Below the pieces are notes generated by a model, which saw nothing but the letters and a program-made list of their open reading frames with translations, did not search any database and was not told the DNA's origin. A DNA stretch of 16,742 bases from Endomicrobiia bacterium (GTDB taxonomy: Bacteria; Elusimicrobiota; Endomicrobiia; Endomicrobiales; Endomicrobiaceae): positions 1 through 16,742 of the forward strand of contig BNVT01000020.1 in NCBI GenBank assembly GCA_025998295.1, written 5' to 3'. Each line of letters starts with the position of its first letter. Positions within the stretch are counted from its first letter, which is position 1. A program made the position numbers and the translations under genes. Positions 1 through 7,507 of this stretch are shown one piece after another.

Positions 1-140
1 TTGCTATCCTTGACTCTTTTATCAAATGCTTTCTTTACTCCCATTAATACTAAATCCATTACATCTGACCTAACTGCTTTCTTTTTTGTTTCATAGTACT
101 TCTATTGTACTTTTATGTGTTGGTTATGTAAGGGGTTTAA
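1..140. repeat. Direct repeat, copy A (about 140 bp, cut by window edge)
   Basis: Positions 1-140 match 8037-8176 with only three mismatches (65/8101, 131/8167, 133/8169), in the same orientation. Similarity stops abruptly at 140/8176, so this is the true right boundary; the left boundary is outside the window. Read on the minus strand, both copies carry the same short frame with a Met codon at 57-59 (copy A) or 8093-8095 (copy B). The boundary lies only 24 bp before the -10 box of the transglycosylase gene. Two near-identical copies 8 kb apart suggest recent duplication or gene conversion of a larger module. No IS ends or transposase are visible. Confidence 0.93.
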
Positions 141-163
141 ATACACTTAAGTTTTTAATAGTA

Positions 164-172
164 TGCTATAAT
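164..172 (+). promoter_or_regulatory. Extended -10 promoter (TGCTATAAT) of the transglycosylase gene
   Basis: TGCTATAAT matches the extended -10 consensus TGnTATAAT exactly. No convincing -35 box is present, as is usual for extended -10 promoters. Transcription should start about 7 nt after the -10, at roughly 179-180, which coincides with the GTG start codon at 180. There is no Shine-Dalgarno sequence between them, so a leaderless mRNA is inferred. Confidence 0.65.
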
Positions 173-179
173 ACCTCTC

Positions 180-1322
180 GTGTATACACATAAACTCTTA
201 TTTCTATTACTTATATTTTCATGTCGATTTTTATATGCACAAGAGCATAACGATAGTTTAAGCAAACATAGCAACACTGCTGATGCTTATTCCTCATCAG
301 TATCGATACCTACCAAAGAAAACAAGCATCTGGCAGCACAAATAACAAAGCCCACATCAAATACGTCCTTTGTTATGAAATCTGAAGATAGTTCTATTGT
401 AGAAAAATTTATTTCTGCTTACTCTTACATAACAATTAAAAATGCTCTTGAAAGAAGTGGAGCTTACAAAGATATCATTTTAAAAACATTAAGAGATTTT
501 AATCTTCCAGAAGAACTATTCTATTTACCCGTAATTGAAAGTTATTATGATTTAAACGATGTTTCAGGTGCGGGCGCAGTGGGATTGTGGCAGATTATGG
601 CACAAACAGGAAGATCTCTGGGACTGAAAATAAACTGCTGGATAGACGAAAGAAAAGATCCTGAAAAATCTACAAAAGCAGTTTGCTTATATTTAAAACG
701 GCTCTACGCTATGTTCAATAATGACTGGGATTTAGCTCTTGTCGCTTACAACAGAGGGGAATGCAAGCTTGCCCGCGACATGAAGTTTTCTAACGCGTCA
801 ACCATTTCCGAATTGGTTTCGAGAAACGTCATACCTAAAGAAACGAAAGATTGCTTTTATCGATTTAAAGCTGTCGTAACAATAGGTAATAATCTTGAGA
901 AATACGGTTTTGGAGATTTAAAATATGCAAAACCTTTAAACTATGATAAATATACAACAAATAAAATTATAGATTTAAAAATCGTTGCTCAATGTGCAGA
1001 GACAACCATTGAAGAAATTAGAAGGCTTAACCCTGGTTTAAAAACATGGTGCACACCTCATGGGTATCCTAACTTTGAATTAAAAATGCCATATGGGAGT
1101 AAAGAAAAATTTAAAAAAAATATAGCGCTGGTAAAAGATTTGAATCCTTCGCCAAGATTTGTAAAACACAAAGTTGCAAGAGGAGAATATATTGAAGAAA
1201 TTGCCGCTAAGTATAAAGTCACACCTAAAGAAATCTACAAGGATAGTCCAACTTTGACAAAACAAAAACGTCTAAAGGCAGGACAGGTGATAGTTATAAG
1301 ACCAAATAGAAAAATATTTTAA
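180..1322 (+). CDS. mltD: MltD-like membrane-bound lytic murein transglycosylase with C-terminal LysM
   Basis: 380 aa, GTG start. This periplasmic enzyme should cleave the MurNAc-GlcNAc bond of peptidoglycan, leaving 1,6-anhydro-MurNAc. Residues 1-20 form a signal peptide (basic start, LLFLLLIF core); LIFSC at 11-15 could act as a lipobox, or cleavage may follow LYA at 20. The SLT domain covers about 95-200: catalytic Glu120 in VIES, then GAGAVGLWQ (130-138), the WIDERKDP segment and YNRG (190-193). A region at 255-310 is the usual MltD linker with a weak LysM-like stretch. A LysM peptidoglycan-binding repeat lies at about 327-376. The GTG is preferred because the signal peptide begins there and the promoter sits just upstream. 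It converges with the phosphoesterase gene, 17 bp away. MltD is the closest recognised subfamily; the exact subfamily is less sure than the activity. Confidence 0.88.
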   Translation: MYTHKLLFLLLIFSCRFLYAQEHNDSLSKHSNTADAYSSSVSIPTKENKHLAAQITKPTSNTSFVMKSEDSSIVEKFISAYSYITIKNALERSGAYKDIILKTLRDFNLPEELFYLPVIESYYDLNDVSGAGAVGLWQIMAQTGRSLGLKINCWIDERKDPEKSTKAVCLYLKRLYAMFNNDWDLALVAYNRGECKLARDMKFSNASTISELVSRNVIPKETKDCFYRFKAVVTIGNNLEKYGFGDLKYAKPLNYDKYTTNKIIDLKIVAQCAETTIEEIRRLNPGLKTWCTPHGYPNFELKMPYGSKEKFKKNIALVKDLNPSPRFVKHKVARGEYIEEIAAKYKVTPKEIYKDSPTLTKQKRLKAGQVIVIRPNRKIF

Positions 1323-1331
1323 CCAATAAGG

Positions 1332-1346
1332 CTAGTTAGCTACATA
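1332..1346 (+). repeat. Dispersed intergenic motif, copy 1
   Basis: CTAGTTAGCTACATA, a degenerate copy of the core AGTTAGTTGGCTAYATA. It lies in the 17-bp gap between the convergent transglycosylase and phosphoesterase genes and runs over the 3' end of the latter. Confidence 0.4.
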
Positions 1347-2428
1347 CCTCTTTCTAATGTTATCACAGCAATTTCACTTGTACTTAACAATCTCATAGGC
1401 GGTCCCCACAGACGTGTCCCTGAAGTTACATACATAACTGAACCATCATTATGATACAAACCATAATTGTATTTCATAAAATACTTTCTAGCTATTTCAA
1501 CGGGAGGAATTTGCCCAGCATGCGTATGGCCTGAAAGCTGTATTATCTTTACACCTTGTTTTGAAGATTCGTCAAAAGATTCAGGATGATGGCTTAAAAA
1601 AATTACAGGATAATTTTTATTAACGCCTTTCAAAGATTTTGAAATGTTTGCGGGGTTCTTATAATCATTGTCATTTATTCCAGCAACATTAATTAAATTG
1701 TCAACTAGAATACTCTCATTTTGAAGAGCCTTAAATCCTAATTTTTGAAGCATTGAAAAATAACTGTTAGTGCCTGTATGATATTCATGGTTTCCGGTAA
1801 CGGCAAAAACGCCATATTTTGCTTTTAATTTTCCAAAGCCATAATTGAGATACTTATTATCTTTATCAATATTTATATCTATCACATCGCCTGTAATAAC
1901 TATCATATCTGGTTTAAGCACCATAACTTGATCAAAAATTTTATTCATGATTTTTTGCGAAGTGAACTGATTGATGTGTATATCTGAAAGTTGTACTATT
2001 GTTAAAGAGTTAATATCAAGATTAGAAACTTTTATTTTTATCTCTTTTACACTTAAAATAAAAGCGAAATTTAATGTAGATAATATTAAAGCTGCTATAC
2101 CTAAAACTACGGCTGTCAAAGTTGAATAATACCTGAATTTTTTGATCTTAAATATTAAATTAGAAAGATTTAATATGTCACTTATCAAAAGAAAAGAGAA
2201 CAATATTTGTCCTATACCGATGCCCATATAACCTAAAGGTCCTATCACAGACATAAACGGCATTTCGTGATGAATATTAACGAACAAAAAAATACTTGCA
2301 ATTCCAATAATGGTAAAAACAATATATAAATATGCACGGTAAGGATGGCGAATATCTAATCCCGAATTTGTACACCAGACAATATAAATATATGGTATTA
2401 AACACATTATACTTGCTAAGACAAACAT
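1340..2428 (-). CDS. Membrane-anchored calcineurin-like metallophosphoesterase (YkuE-like)
   Basis: 362 aa. The N-terminal ~130 residues contain about four hydrophobic membrane segments (near 1-18, 33-50, 62-85 and 103-127). The rest is a metallophosphoesterase domain with all the usual metal-binding blocks: SDIH (D149, H151), GDVID (D181), GNHEY (N213, H214), SHHPE (H280) and GHTHAGQ (H301, H303). Family members of this architecture hydrolyse phosphoesters with a dinuclear metal centre; some relatives (YkuE, LpxH-like) act on membrane lipids, but the substrate cannot be read from sequence. The ATG at 2428 overlaps the TAA of the upstream DUF4416 gene by one base (TAATG), so translational coupling is likely. 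No frame damage is visible. Confidence 0.87.
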   Translation of the reverse strand: MFVLASIMCLIPYIYIVWCTNSGLDIRHPYRAYLYIVFTIIGIASIFLFVNIHHEMPFMSVIGPLGYMGIGIGQILFSFLLISDILNLSNLIFKIKKFRYYSTLTAVVLGIAALILSTLNFAFILSVKEIKIKVSNLDINSLTIVQLSDIHINQFTSQKIMNKIFDQVMVLKPDMIVITGDVIDINIDKDNKYLNYGFGKLKAKYGVFAVTGNHEYHTGTNSYFSMLQKLGFKALQNESILVDNLINVAGINDNDYKNPANISKSLKGVNKNYPVIFLSHHPESFDESSKQGVKIIQLSGHTHAGQIPPVEIARKYFMKYNYGLYHNDGSVMYVTSGTRLWGPPMRLLSTSEIAVITLERGM

Positions 2429-2961
2429 TAAACCCTCTTTGTTCTTAACTGTTTCATAAGATCTGCGCGTGCTTTTAAAAGAAATATCGCAATCACGTCA
2501 GATAAATAATCAGGATATGACCATGGAAGTTTTTTGTATCTGTTTTCCTTATATATCATTGTAACTTCGCCGTAAATACCTTTATCAAGATAAACCCTGT
2601 GACTGTAGTCTTTTGTTGTAGCAAGAATGACATTTGCCGGAGTTATATATCCTGGGTCTATATTTATTTGTCTTTTATTATTTACAGTAAAGTCGTCCTC
2701 TATGGAATTTGTAAAAACTTTTATTTCCGCAAGACCTCCTGAATAAATTAATCTCTCAAACGAAATCCAAAAACGTTTTAAATTATCACCCATTTCAAGA
2801 TTATAATAACTTGAAAAATCAAATGGGATAACACCGCTTACAAAATCGATTGCGCCAAGTTTTTCTTCAAGCATTGTAAAAGATTTTTGTTTTATTTCTT
2901 CATTTAAAAAAATTATTCCGCAAAATAATTTCACTTCTTTGGGTGCACATATAATTCCCAT
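2428..2961 (-). CDS. DUF4416 family protein
   Basis: 177 aa, the usual family length. Recognised from the conserved blocks [21 protein letters not shown] (from about residue 102) and [10 protein letters not shown], and from LPWSYPDY near residue 145. The family's function is unknown. It occurs widely in deep-branching and anaerobic bacteria, often in small conserved operons. There is no signal peptide or membrane segment, so it should be cytoplasmic. The start ATG at 2959-2961 is followed by [15 protein letters not shown], typical of the family. It is the first gene of a two-gene unit with the downstream metallophosphoesterase (1-nt overlap). A GATAAT box lies only 8 nt before the ATG, with just a weak GGA upstream, so little or no 5' leader is expected. 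Confidence 0.85.
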   Translation of the reverse strand: MGIICAPKEVKLFCGIIFLNEEIKQKSFTMLEEKLGAIDFVSGVIPFDFSSYYNLEMGDNLKRFWISFERLIYSGGLAEIKVFTNSIEDDFTVNNKRQINIDPGYITPANVILATTKDYSHRVYLDKGIYGEVTMIYKENRYKKLPWSYPDYLSDVIAIFLLKARADLMKQLRTKRV

Positions 2962-2969
2962 TTTTTTCC

Positions 2970-2975
2970 ATTATC
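2970..2975 (-). promoter_or_regulatory. Probable -10 box (GATAAT) of the DUF4416 operon
   Basis: Read on the minus strand, GATAAT ends 8 nt before the ATG at 2961. It follows directly after a copy of the dispersed motif (GTTAGTTGGCTATA), so the motif occupies the -35/spacer position. No standard -35 box is seen. The assignment rests on position and the -10 match alone. Confidence 0.4.
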
Positions 2976-2976
2976 C

Positions 2977-3508
2977 TATAGCCAACTAACTTACGTATTA
3001 GATTTTTTGTAAAACCACACACGAAAGCATCTACAAACTCTACCTCATTAAAAACCTAAACCAAAATTGTAGGCAAATTGTAAGCAGAGAGTAATTAAAC
3101 TTAGATAAGAATTGATAGTAGTTGGTAACTCTAAATTATTGATATTCCCGTCGATAAAAGCTACTAAATTATCATCTTGCCAATACTTCACAATGTGCTT
3201 AAATGCCCGGTAGAAGACTCGAACTTCCGACCCCTTCCATGTCAAGGAAGTACTCTAACCAACTGAGCTAACCGGGCAACATGCTAGCGACAATGCTACT
3301 TTATCTATATTGACAAACTTTGCGTTCAATAAAAAACAGATGTGGTACGCTTCTTAAGCAGGCTTTTGCAAGCTACATTTTTTAGTAAATTTAGTCTGCT
3401 TTACTATAGTAAATATTTCAAAGCATCGCCTCTTACAAAACAGCTGAAACTTCCCTAAAAAATTTAAAGTATCACAAAGTCTACTAATACTTTAAGTTAG
3501 TTGACTAT
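2977..3508. repeat. Inverted pair of the dispersed motif flanking the two tRNA genes
   Basis: The left arm at 2977-2993 (TATAGCCAACTAACTTA) and right arm at 3494-3508 (AAGTTAGTTGACTAT) are inverted copies. The similarity continues inward: 2981-3016 resembles the reverse complement of 3470-3506, both reading through GTATTAG and a T-rich TTTGT stretch. The enclosed 500 bp hold tRNA-Val and 216 bp of unassigned sequence; tRNA-Cys begins just beyond the right arm. This looks like degenerate ends of a small non-autonomous element or two independent insertions. There is no clear target-site duplication. Confidence 0.4.
3204..3277 (-). tRNA. tRNA-Val (anticodon GAC)
   Basis: 74 nt that fold completely as a cloverleaf on the minus strand: acceptor GCCCGGT/ACCGGGC, D stem GCTC/GAGT, anticodon stem CTTCC/GGAAG with loop TTGACAT (anticodon GAC, reading GUC/GUU Val codons), variable GGGTC, T stem GGAAG/CTTCT with loop TTCGAGT, discriminator A. 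The 3' CCA is not encoded. A 65-codon frame at 3048-3245 overlaps it and is considered in the rejected list. Confidence 0.97.
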
Positions 3509-3513
3509 TGTAT

Positions 3514-3585
3514 AGGTGCGGGCCGGGGTTGAACCGGCGAATAACAGTTTTGCAGACTGCTCCCTTACCGCTTGGGTACCGCACC
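3514..3585 (-). tRNA. tRNA-Cys (anticodon GCA)
   Basis: 72 nt on the minus strand: acceptor GGTGCGG/CCGCACC, D arm with CCCA/AGGG-type pairing, anticodon stem GCAGT/ACTGT with loop CTGCAAA (anticodon GCA), T stem GCCGG/CCGGC with loop TTCAACC, discriminator T (U), as expected for tRNA-Cys. CCA is not encoded. It lies 236 bp upstream of tRNA-Val on the same strand, so the two might share a transcript; no promoter was identified. Confidence 0.97.
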
Positions 3586-3698
3586 GATAAGTTGATTTGA
3601 GAGTATATAAAAATAACACCTTACAGTCAAAACCTTACTACTTTTTCCTTTTCGCACATACACTCAAAAAAGAGCTAGACTTTTCACCAGTATATAGT

Positions 3699-3863
3699 TT
3701 AAATTTGAACGTTCCAGCTTAATCCAAAATATATTTTTCCATTCTTGTATCTGTCAGATACTATTTTAAATCTCTTCAGGCAACGTATAACATTTTCTAC
3801 CGCCACAAAAAGCTGTGTCTGTAAAGTAAAAGTAATAGAATGAAAGTAAGAAAAATAACGTGC
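3699..3863 (-). pseudogene. C-terminal remnant of a TonB-dependent outer-membrane receptor
   Basis: A minus-strand frame of 54 codons ends in TAA at 3699-3701. Its end resembles the last beta-strands of TonB-dependent receptors: an LFVAVENV block (the family's VENLFD-type motif), then SDRYKNGKIYFGLSWNVQI (compare the usual G-R-x-Y-x-x-G-L-x-W ending). The frame is closed upstream by a TAG at 3864-3866 and no start, plug domain or SD is present. Upstream frames to about 3990 look like further decayed coding sequence but are full of stops. No intact receptor or TonB system is in the window. The assignment rests on the C-terminal pattern, so another beta-barrel family is possible. Confidence 0.55.
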
Positions 3864-4050
3864 CTATACATGTATGACAGGTATAACAGTCTATCTCAAG
3901 CTATAACGACACAAAAAATCAAACGGAAAAGATGAAATTATATGATAAATGTGAAATCAAACTAAAAAACACGGACGTACTTACAAAAGGGATTTATGAT
4001 TTTGACTTTTTACATTCGTGTAGCAATAAATCTTAAAATTAATATTTATA

Positions 4051-4896
4051 TTATTTTATTGTTATCTCCAAAGTTAAATCCAAAGCCGGAGACGAATGAG
4101 TAATCATTCCTACAGAGATTCTTTCAGCATCAAGTTTTGAGAATTTTTTTGCCGTTTCCAGATTTACGCCTCCTGAAATTTCTATTTCAGGACTGTATTT
4201 TTTTGCAGAACTCTTTCTTATAAGATTAATCATTTCTTTTGTATTTTTAAAAGACGTGTTATCTAACATTATAACATCAGCCTTTGCATCCAATGCTTGC
4301 TTAACTTCCTCTATACTTTCACATTCCACTTCAACTGGAATCTTTCTATATTTTTTTCTAAACTCCGCTATTGCAATAGTTAAATCTTTTGTAAGTTTTA
4401 TATGATTATCCTTTATAAGGACCATATCATAAAGGCCGATTCTATGGTTGCTCCCGCCGCCACACCTTACGGCATATTTTGCAAGTTCTCTATACCCAGG
4501 AACCGTTTTTCTTGTATCATATATTTTTGTTTTGCCATTATCTATGGATGTTACAAATTGATTTGTTATAGTTGCAATCCCAGACATATGTTGTAGAAAA
4601 TTAAGAGCCGTTCTCTCCCCAGATAAAATTGCCTGCGCAGGACCTTTGATTTCCAAAATTATATCGCCTTGTTTAAGTTTTGTACAATCTTTCATCTTCA
4701 AAGATACCTTGCATCTTTTGTCTATAATTTTAAATACTTTTATAAAAATATCAGTTCCGCAAAGAACTCCCGGCTTATTTGCAATTAAAACTGCTTTAGC
4801 TTTTTTATCCTTTGGGACAAACTCTTTCGTTGTAATATCTTTAAAAACGCCGTCTTCTTCAAGTGCAAGGTTAATAATAGTGTCTGTTGTATTCAC
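4051..4896 (-). CDS. nadC: Nicotinate-nucleotide pyrophosphorylase (carboxylating), quinolinate phosphoribosyltransferase
   Basis: 281 aa, GTG start, full length for the family. It converts quinolinate and PRPP to nicotinate mononucleotide, CO2 and PPi in de novo NAD synthesis in the cytoplasm. Visible family blocks: ERTALNFLQHMSGIAT (94-109), TRKTVPGYRELAKYAVRCGG (from 128) with the substrate-binding Arg/Lys, then SNHRIGLYDMVLIKDNH (149-165), and the C-terminal ISGGVN strand with SVGMITHS. No nadA or nadB is in the window. It stands alone: its own promoter lies just upstream and the gene before it (nth) is 166 bp away. There is no Shine-Dalgarno sequence and the predicted transcript starts within about 3 nt of the GTG, so a leaderless mRNA is likely. 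Confidence 0.95.
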   Translation of the reverse strand: MNTTDTIINLALEEDGVFKDITTKEFVPKDKKAKAVLIANKPGVLCGTDIFIKVFKIIDKRCKVSLKMKDCTKLKQGDIILEIKGPAQAILSGERTALNFLQHMSGIATITNQFVTSIDNGKTKIYDTRKTVPGYRELAKYAVRCGGGSNHRIGLYDMVLIKDNHIKLTKDLTIAIAEFRKKYRKIPVEVECESIEEVKQALDAKADVIMLDNTSFKNTKEMINLIRKSSAKKYSPEIEISGGVNLETAKKFSKLDAERISVGMITHSSPALDLTLEITIK

Positions 4897-4905
4897 GATT
4901 TTGTG

Positions 4906-4934
4906 ATTGTATAAAATATTACGTCAAATTTCAA
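4906..4934 (-). promoter_or_regulatory. Sigma70-type promoter of nadC
   Basis: On the minus strand: -35 TTGAAA (4929-4934), a 17-bp spacer, -10 TACAAT (4906-4911). Transcription would start near 4899, against a GTG start at 4896. The optimal spacing and close boxes make this one of the clearer promoters here. No operator or riboswitch fits in the remaining leader. Confidence 0.65.
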
Positions 4935-4963
4935 TTGAAAATGTAAGTATTTTGGTATTTAGA

Positions 4964-5075
4964 TATGTAGCCGACTGATTTAAAATACTAGTAAATTTTA
5001 CACTATTTTAAGATTCTGGAAGACATCTTAATTGTTTTGCAAGAGGCAATTTAAATATAAAGTTAGTTGGCTATG
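4964..5075. repeat. Inverted pair of the dispersed motif between nth and nadC
   Basis: TATGTAGCCGACTGATT (4964-4980) and AAGTTAGTTGGCTATG (5060-5075) are inverted copies about 80 bp apart, filling the nth-nadC gap. The right copy overlaps the last four codons of nth. The left copy continues inward (to about 5000) with sequence resembling the right arm of the tRNA-flanking pair, mostly differing by transitions (A/G, C/T). That points to divergent copies of one short element rather than chance. Confidence 0.45.
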
Positions 5076-5707
5076 TGCGCTGACGGACAAATCTTATTAA
5101 GAGCGCAAATCTCATGATTTGGAGCTCTTGCTTTACAAATTCTTCTTCCCAAAACCTGTATATAGAAAGAAAATTTTATCCAATATTCCTTCGGCACAAT
5201 TTTCATTAAATCTTTTTCAATTTTAACAGGGTCGTCATATTTTGTAAGTTTAAGTAAATTTGCAATTCTAATAACATGTGTATCGACGGCAATCCCTGCG
5301 ACTTTACCAAAAGCATTGCCTAAAACAACATTTGCCGTTTTTCTTGCAACACCGGGGAGTTTAAGGAGTTCTTCCATATCGTGAGGAACAGCTCCATTAT
5401 GCATACCTATTATTAACCTTGCGGATCTAATAATATTCTTAGCTTTATTTCTAAAAAAACCCGCGGATTTTATATAGTTTTCAAACTCTGAAATATCAGC
5501 ATTTGCGTAATCACTTATATTCTTATATCTTTTAAAAAGATTCTCGGTTATCTTATTAACTCTTTCATCTCTACACTGTGCGGATAATACCACCGCGGTA
5601 AGCAACTCAAAAGGGGTTGAAAAATTAAGTGCACATTTAACTTGTCCCAAATCTTTTTCTAAAATTTTTATTATTTTTAATACGTATTGCTTCTTATTTT
5701 TTATCAC
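5063..5707 (-). CDS. nth: Endonuclease III (DNA glycosylase/AP lyase)
   Basis: 214 aa, GTG start. Removes oxidised pyrimidines and nicks the abasic site in base excision repair. Seen: LLTAVVLSAQCRDERVNK (35-52), helix-hairpin-helix LPGVARKTANVV (117-128) with the catalytic Lys at 123, and VDTHV with the catalytic Asp at 142. The C-terminal 4Fe-4S region keeps the Cx6-x-Cx2-Cx5-C spacing, but the second ligand is His198 instead of Cys: Cys191, His198, Cys201, Cys207. The protein ends soon after, at 214, near the E. coli length. The gene overlaps the end of suhB by 14 nt, so it should be translated from the suhB transcript. Function is well supported; cluster loading is uncertain because of the His. 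Confidence 0.94.
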   Translation of the reverse strand: MIKNKKQYVLKIIKILEKDLGQVKCALNFSTPFELLTAVVLSAQCRDERVNKITENLFKRYKNISDYANADISEFENYIKSAGFFRNKAKNIIRSARLIIGMHNGAVPHDMEELLKLPGVARKTANVVLGNAFGKVAGIAVDTHVIRIANLLKLTKYDDPVKIEKDLMKIVPKEYWIKFSFYIQVLGRRICKARAPNHEICALNKICPSAHIAN

Positions 5708-6482
5708 TTATAACCTTAAGTATTTTTTTATGCATTGTAATTCCGTTGGATGCAAGCATTGTGTCTTTAAACACAGAATCTTCTGCGCCGCCACTATAAT
5801 CAGACACTTTCCCTCCGGCTTCTTTAACTATTAAAGTACCTGCGGCAATATCCCATGGCTTTAAACCTTCTTCCCAAAAGAACTCAAAACGTCCGCACGC
5901 AACATACGCCATATCCAAAGCAGCAGACCCTAATCTTCTAATTCCTTGAGATTTAAACACTACATTTTGAAAATTCTTCATTACTCGATCGCTATTTTCT
6001 TTAATATAGTAAGGAAACCCCGTAACAGCTAAAGAGCGGATGGGATCTTCTATTGTTGAAACTTTGATTTTTTTACCATTAAGCCACGCACCCTTGTTCT
6101 TTTCAGCAACAAAGACTTCCTGCATAATAGGAGAATAGATTACACCTGAAATAATTTCATCTTTACATTTTAATCCTATTGAAACACAAAACATGGGCAG
6201 TCCATGAATAAAATTTACTGTGCCATCAAGAGGATCTATAATCCAACAGTAATCTTTATTTACTTCATTTACGCCATCTTCTTCCGCTAAAACACCGTGT
6301 TTGGGAAAAACATCTTTTATCATCTTTATGATCGCTTTTTGAGAGTTTTTATCAGCCTGAGTAACAGGGTCGATTTCCCCTTTGTACTCGATATCAAGTA
6401 TATTGTTATAATATTTAGCAAGTACTTCAGAGCCAGCTTTTGCGGCAGCCAAAGCCGTATTTGTATAAGATGAAAAATTCAT
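5694..6482 (-). CDS. suhB: Inositol-1-monophosphatase family protein (SuhB-like)
   Basis: 262 aa from ATG 6480-6482. This start is chosen over a 16-codon longer one because AGGAG lies 6 nt upstream and MNFSSYTNTALAAAKAG is the family's normal beginning. Mg-dependent phosphatase of inositol phosphates and related sugar phosphates; SuhB homologues also take part in rRNA antitermination complexes, which cannot be judged here. Metal and substrate motifs are intact: AEEDG (Glu67, Glu68), WIIDPLDGTVNFIHG (80-94, Asp83, Asp86) and KPWDIAAG (Asp211). First gene of suhB-nth. The ~100 bp upstream contain a degenerate copy of the dispersed motif (6528-6545) and AT-rich sequence that could include a promoter, but no pair of boxes has good spacing. 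Confidence 0.93.
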   Translation of the reverse strand: MNFSSYTNTALAAAKAGSEVLAKYYNNILDIEYKGEIDPVTQADKNSQKAIIKMIKDVFPKHGVLAEEDGVNEVNKDYCWIIDPLDGTVNFIHGLPMFCVSIGLKCKDEIISGVIYSPIMQEVFVAEKNKGAWLNGKKIKVSTIEDPIRSLAVTGFPYYIKENSDRVMKNFQNVVFKSQGIRRLGSAALDMAYVACGRFEFFWEEGLKPWDIAAGTLIVKEAGGKVSDYSGGAEDSVFKDTMLASNGITMHKKILKVISDKK

Positions 6483-6884
6483 ACAAACTCCTTTTTTAAT
6501 TGATATCAGAGCCCACGATTTAATGGACAATAAGCCAAGCTAATTTTTGTTAATGCTAGTGGTGTAGCATATATAATAGTCAAATGTCTATGAGCACCTG
6601 TTGCAATAAACTCCGATGCACTAAAGAAAACCGTTGCGCATTACTGGTATGAAGATAATCGTAATTAGACCTCCCACACAACTTAAGTATTAAATTCTAG
6701 AATTACAAATACCTACAACTCAGGGTTAAATCGCAGTCCAAAAGGTCTTTTGTAATTACTATATCTGTCTTTTTAGACTATTTTGAACCTTTTAACAAAT
6801 TGTCCCTTAAGAAACAAGTATAATCAAGGTGTATAAGGGTGTTGGATATTGACACTCATATAGGGCTAAAAACCCGTATGTATA
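6483..6884. other. Intergenic region, no gene seen
   Basis: No frame on either strand looks coding. It contains a degenerate dispersed motif at 6528-6545 (minus orientation, upstream of suhB), an isolated TATAAT near 6825-6830 on the plus strand without a good -35, and a short imperfect hairpin around GGGCTAAAAACCC (6863-6875). None of these is strong enough to assign. Confidence 0.5.
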
Positions 6885-7304
6885 CTATGAATTTTTCACT
6901 AAATCCTCATCATCTGATGAAATCTCCCTATTTAACTCCTTATCTTCTTTTGTCACTCGAGTGCTTCTTTGATTGAACTTCTTATCTTCTTTTGTCAGCT
7001 CTGAGTACTTCTTTGATTTAACTCCTTATCTTCTTTTGTCAGCTTTGAGTAGTGCTTCTTTGATTGAACTTCTTATCTTCTTTTGTCAGTGAGTGTTCCT
7101 TTGATTGAACTTCTTATCTTCTTTTGTCACTCGAGTGCTTCTTTGATCTCTTTTTTTAGGGTTAGTGTGTTTGTATGTATTTTGCCTAAGTCCTAATAAA
7201 TTGTATCTGCCATGTATCTTATTGTCTTTTTGTCTTTCTTTGTACAAATCAGTGTCTATTTCAAATAAACTAAGATCGTTCCTTGCCCTATTATCTATGC
7301 GCAT
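6885..7304 (-). pseudogene. Broken gene for a charged repeat protein, containing a ~42-bp tandem array
   Basis: On the minus strand a frame starts at ATG 7302-7304 (MRIDNRARNDLSLFEIDT...) and runs 72 codons into the array, reading RSTRVTKEDKKFNQR, before a TGA at 7086-7088. In the same absolute frame coding resumes to the TAG at 6885-6887, with VTKEDKELNREISSDDEDLV at its end. Two stops interrupt it: the TGA in repeat copy 4 and a TAA in copy 3. The three middle copies are 44, 47 and 41 bp, which each shift the frame but total 132, so the frame is restored. The product would be hydrophilic, Lys/Glu/Asp-rich and about 139 codons. No family recognised and no clear SD. Either a pseudogene or a locus changing by repeat slippage. 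Confidence 0.45.
6934..7149. repeat. Tandem repeat, 5 copies of a ~42-bp unit
   Basis: Copies at 6934-6975 (42), 6976-7019 (44), 7020-7066 (47), 7067-7107 (41) and 7108-7149 (42). Each begins AACT(C/T)CTTATCTTCTTTTG on the plus strand and ends near CTTCTTTGATTG. The differences are mostly small indels in the middle, around CACTCGAGTG. On the minus strand the unit can encode the 14-residue TKEDKKFNQRSTRV-type repeat. Confidence 0.92.
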
Positions 7305-7363
7305 ATTACTTACTTATCTTTAATGCCACTACTACCAACGGTTATTGTATGTCTATTATTCTT

Positions 7364-7465
7364 TTAGCTTGCCACTTTTGCTGTTTTTGAAGTCTTTGTA
7401 TTAATTATAGCATAATCACTGCCACTTCTACTTCTAGCGCTTTGTTTAACAATACCTATTCTCAT
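7364..7465 (-). CDS. Possible 33-aa small ORF or gene fragment
   Basis: ATG 7463-7465 to TAA 7364-7366 on the minus strand, beginning MRIGIVKQSARSRSGSDYA. It lies between the two tandem arrays and starts much like the next broken gene (MRIDNRA...). No Shine-Dalgarno or family match is seen. It may be another fragment of the same decayed locus. Confidence 0.2.
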   Translation of the reverse strand: MRIGIVKQSARSRSGSDYAIINTKTSKTAKVAS

Positions 7466-7507
7466 CTCGCATATTCCCCACTACTTGTTAATACTTCTTC
7501 TTACATA

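Noticed and set aside
3048..3245. 65-codon minus-strand frame ending in LQFAYNFGLGF, which looks like a beta-barrel C-terminus
   Set aside because: Its first 14 or so codons lie inside tRNA-Val, so the start is not usable. The tail might be an outer-membrane protein remnant, but there is too little to support it.
4020..4060. Possible AT hairpin (TAATAT/ATATTA) as nadC terminator
   Set aside because: Stem is only A/T pairs and short; not distinguishable from background in such AT-rich sequence.
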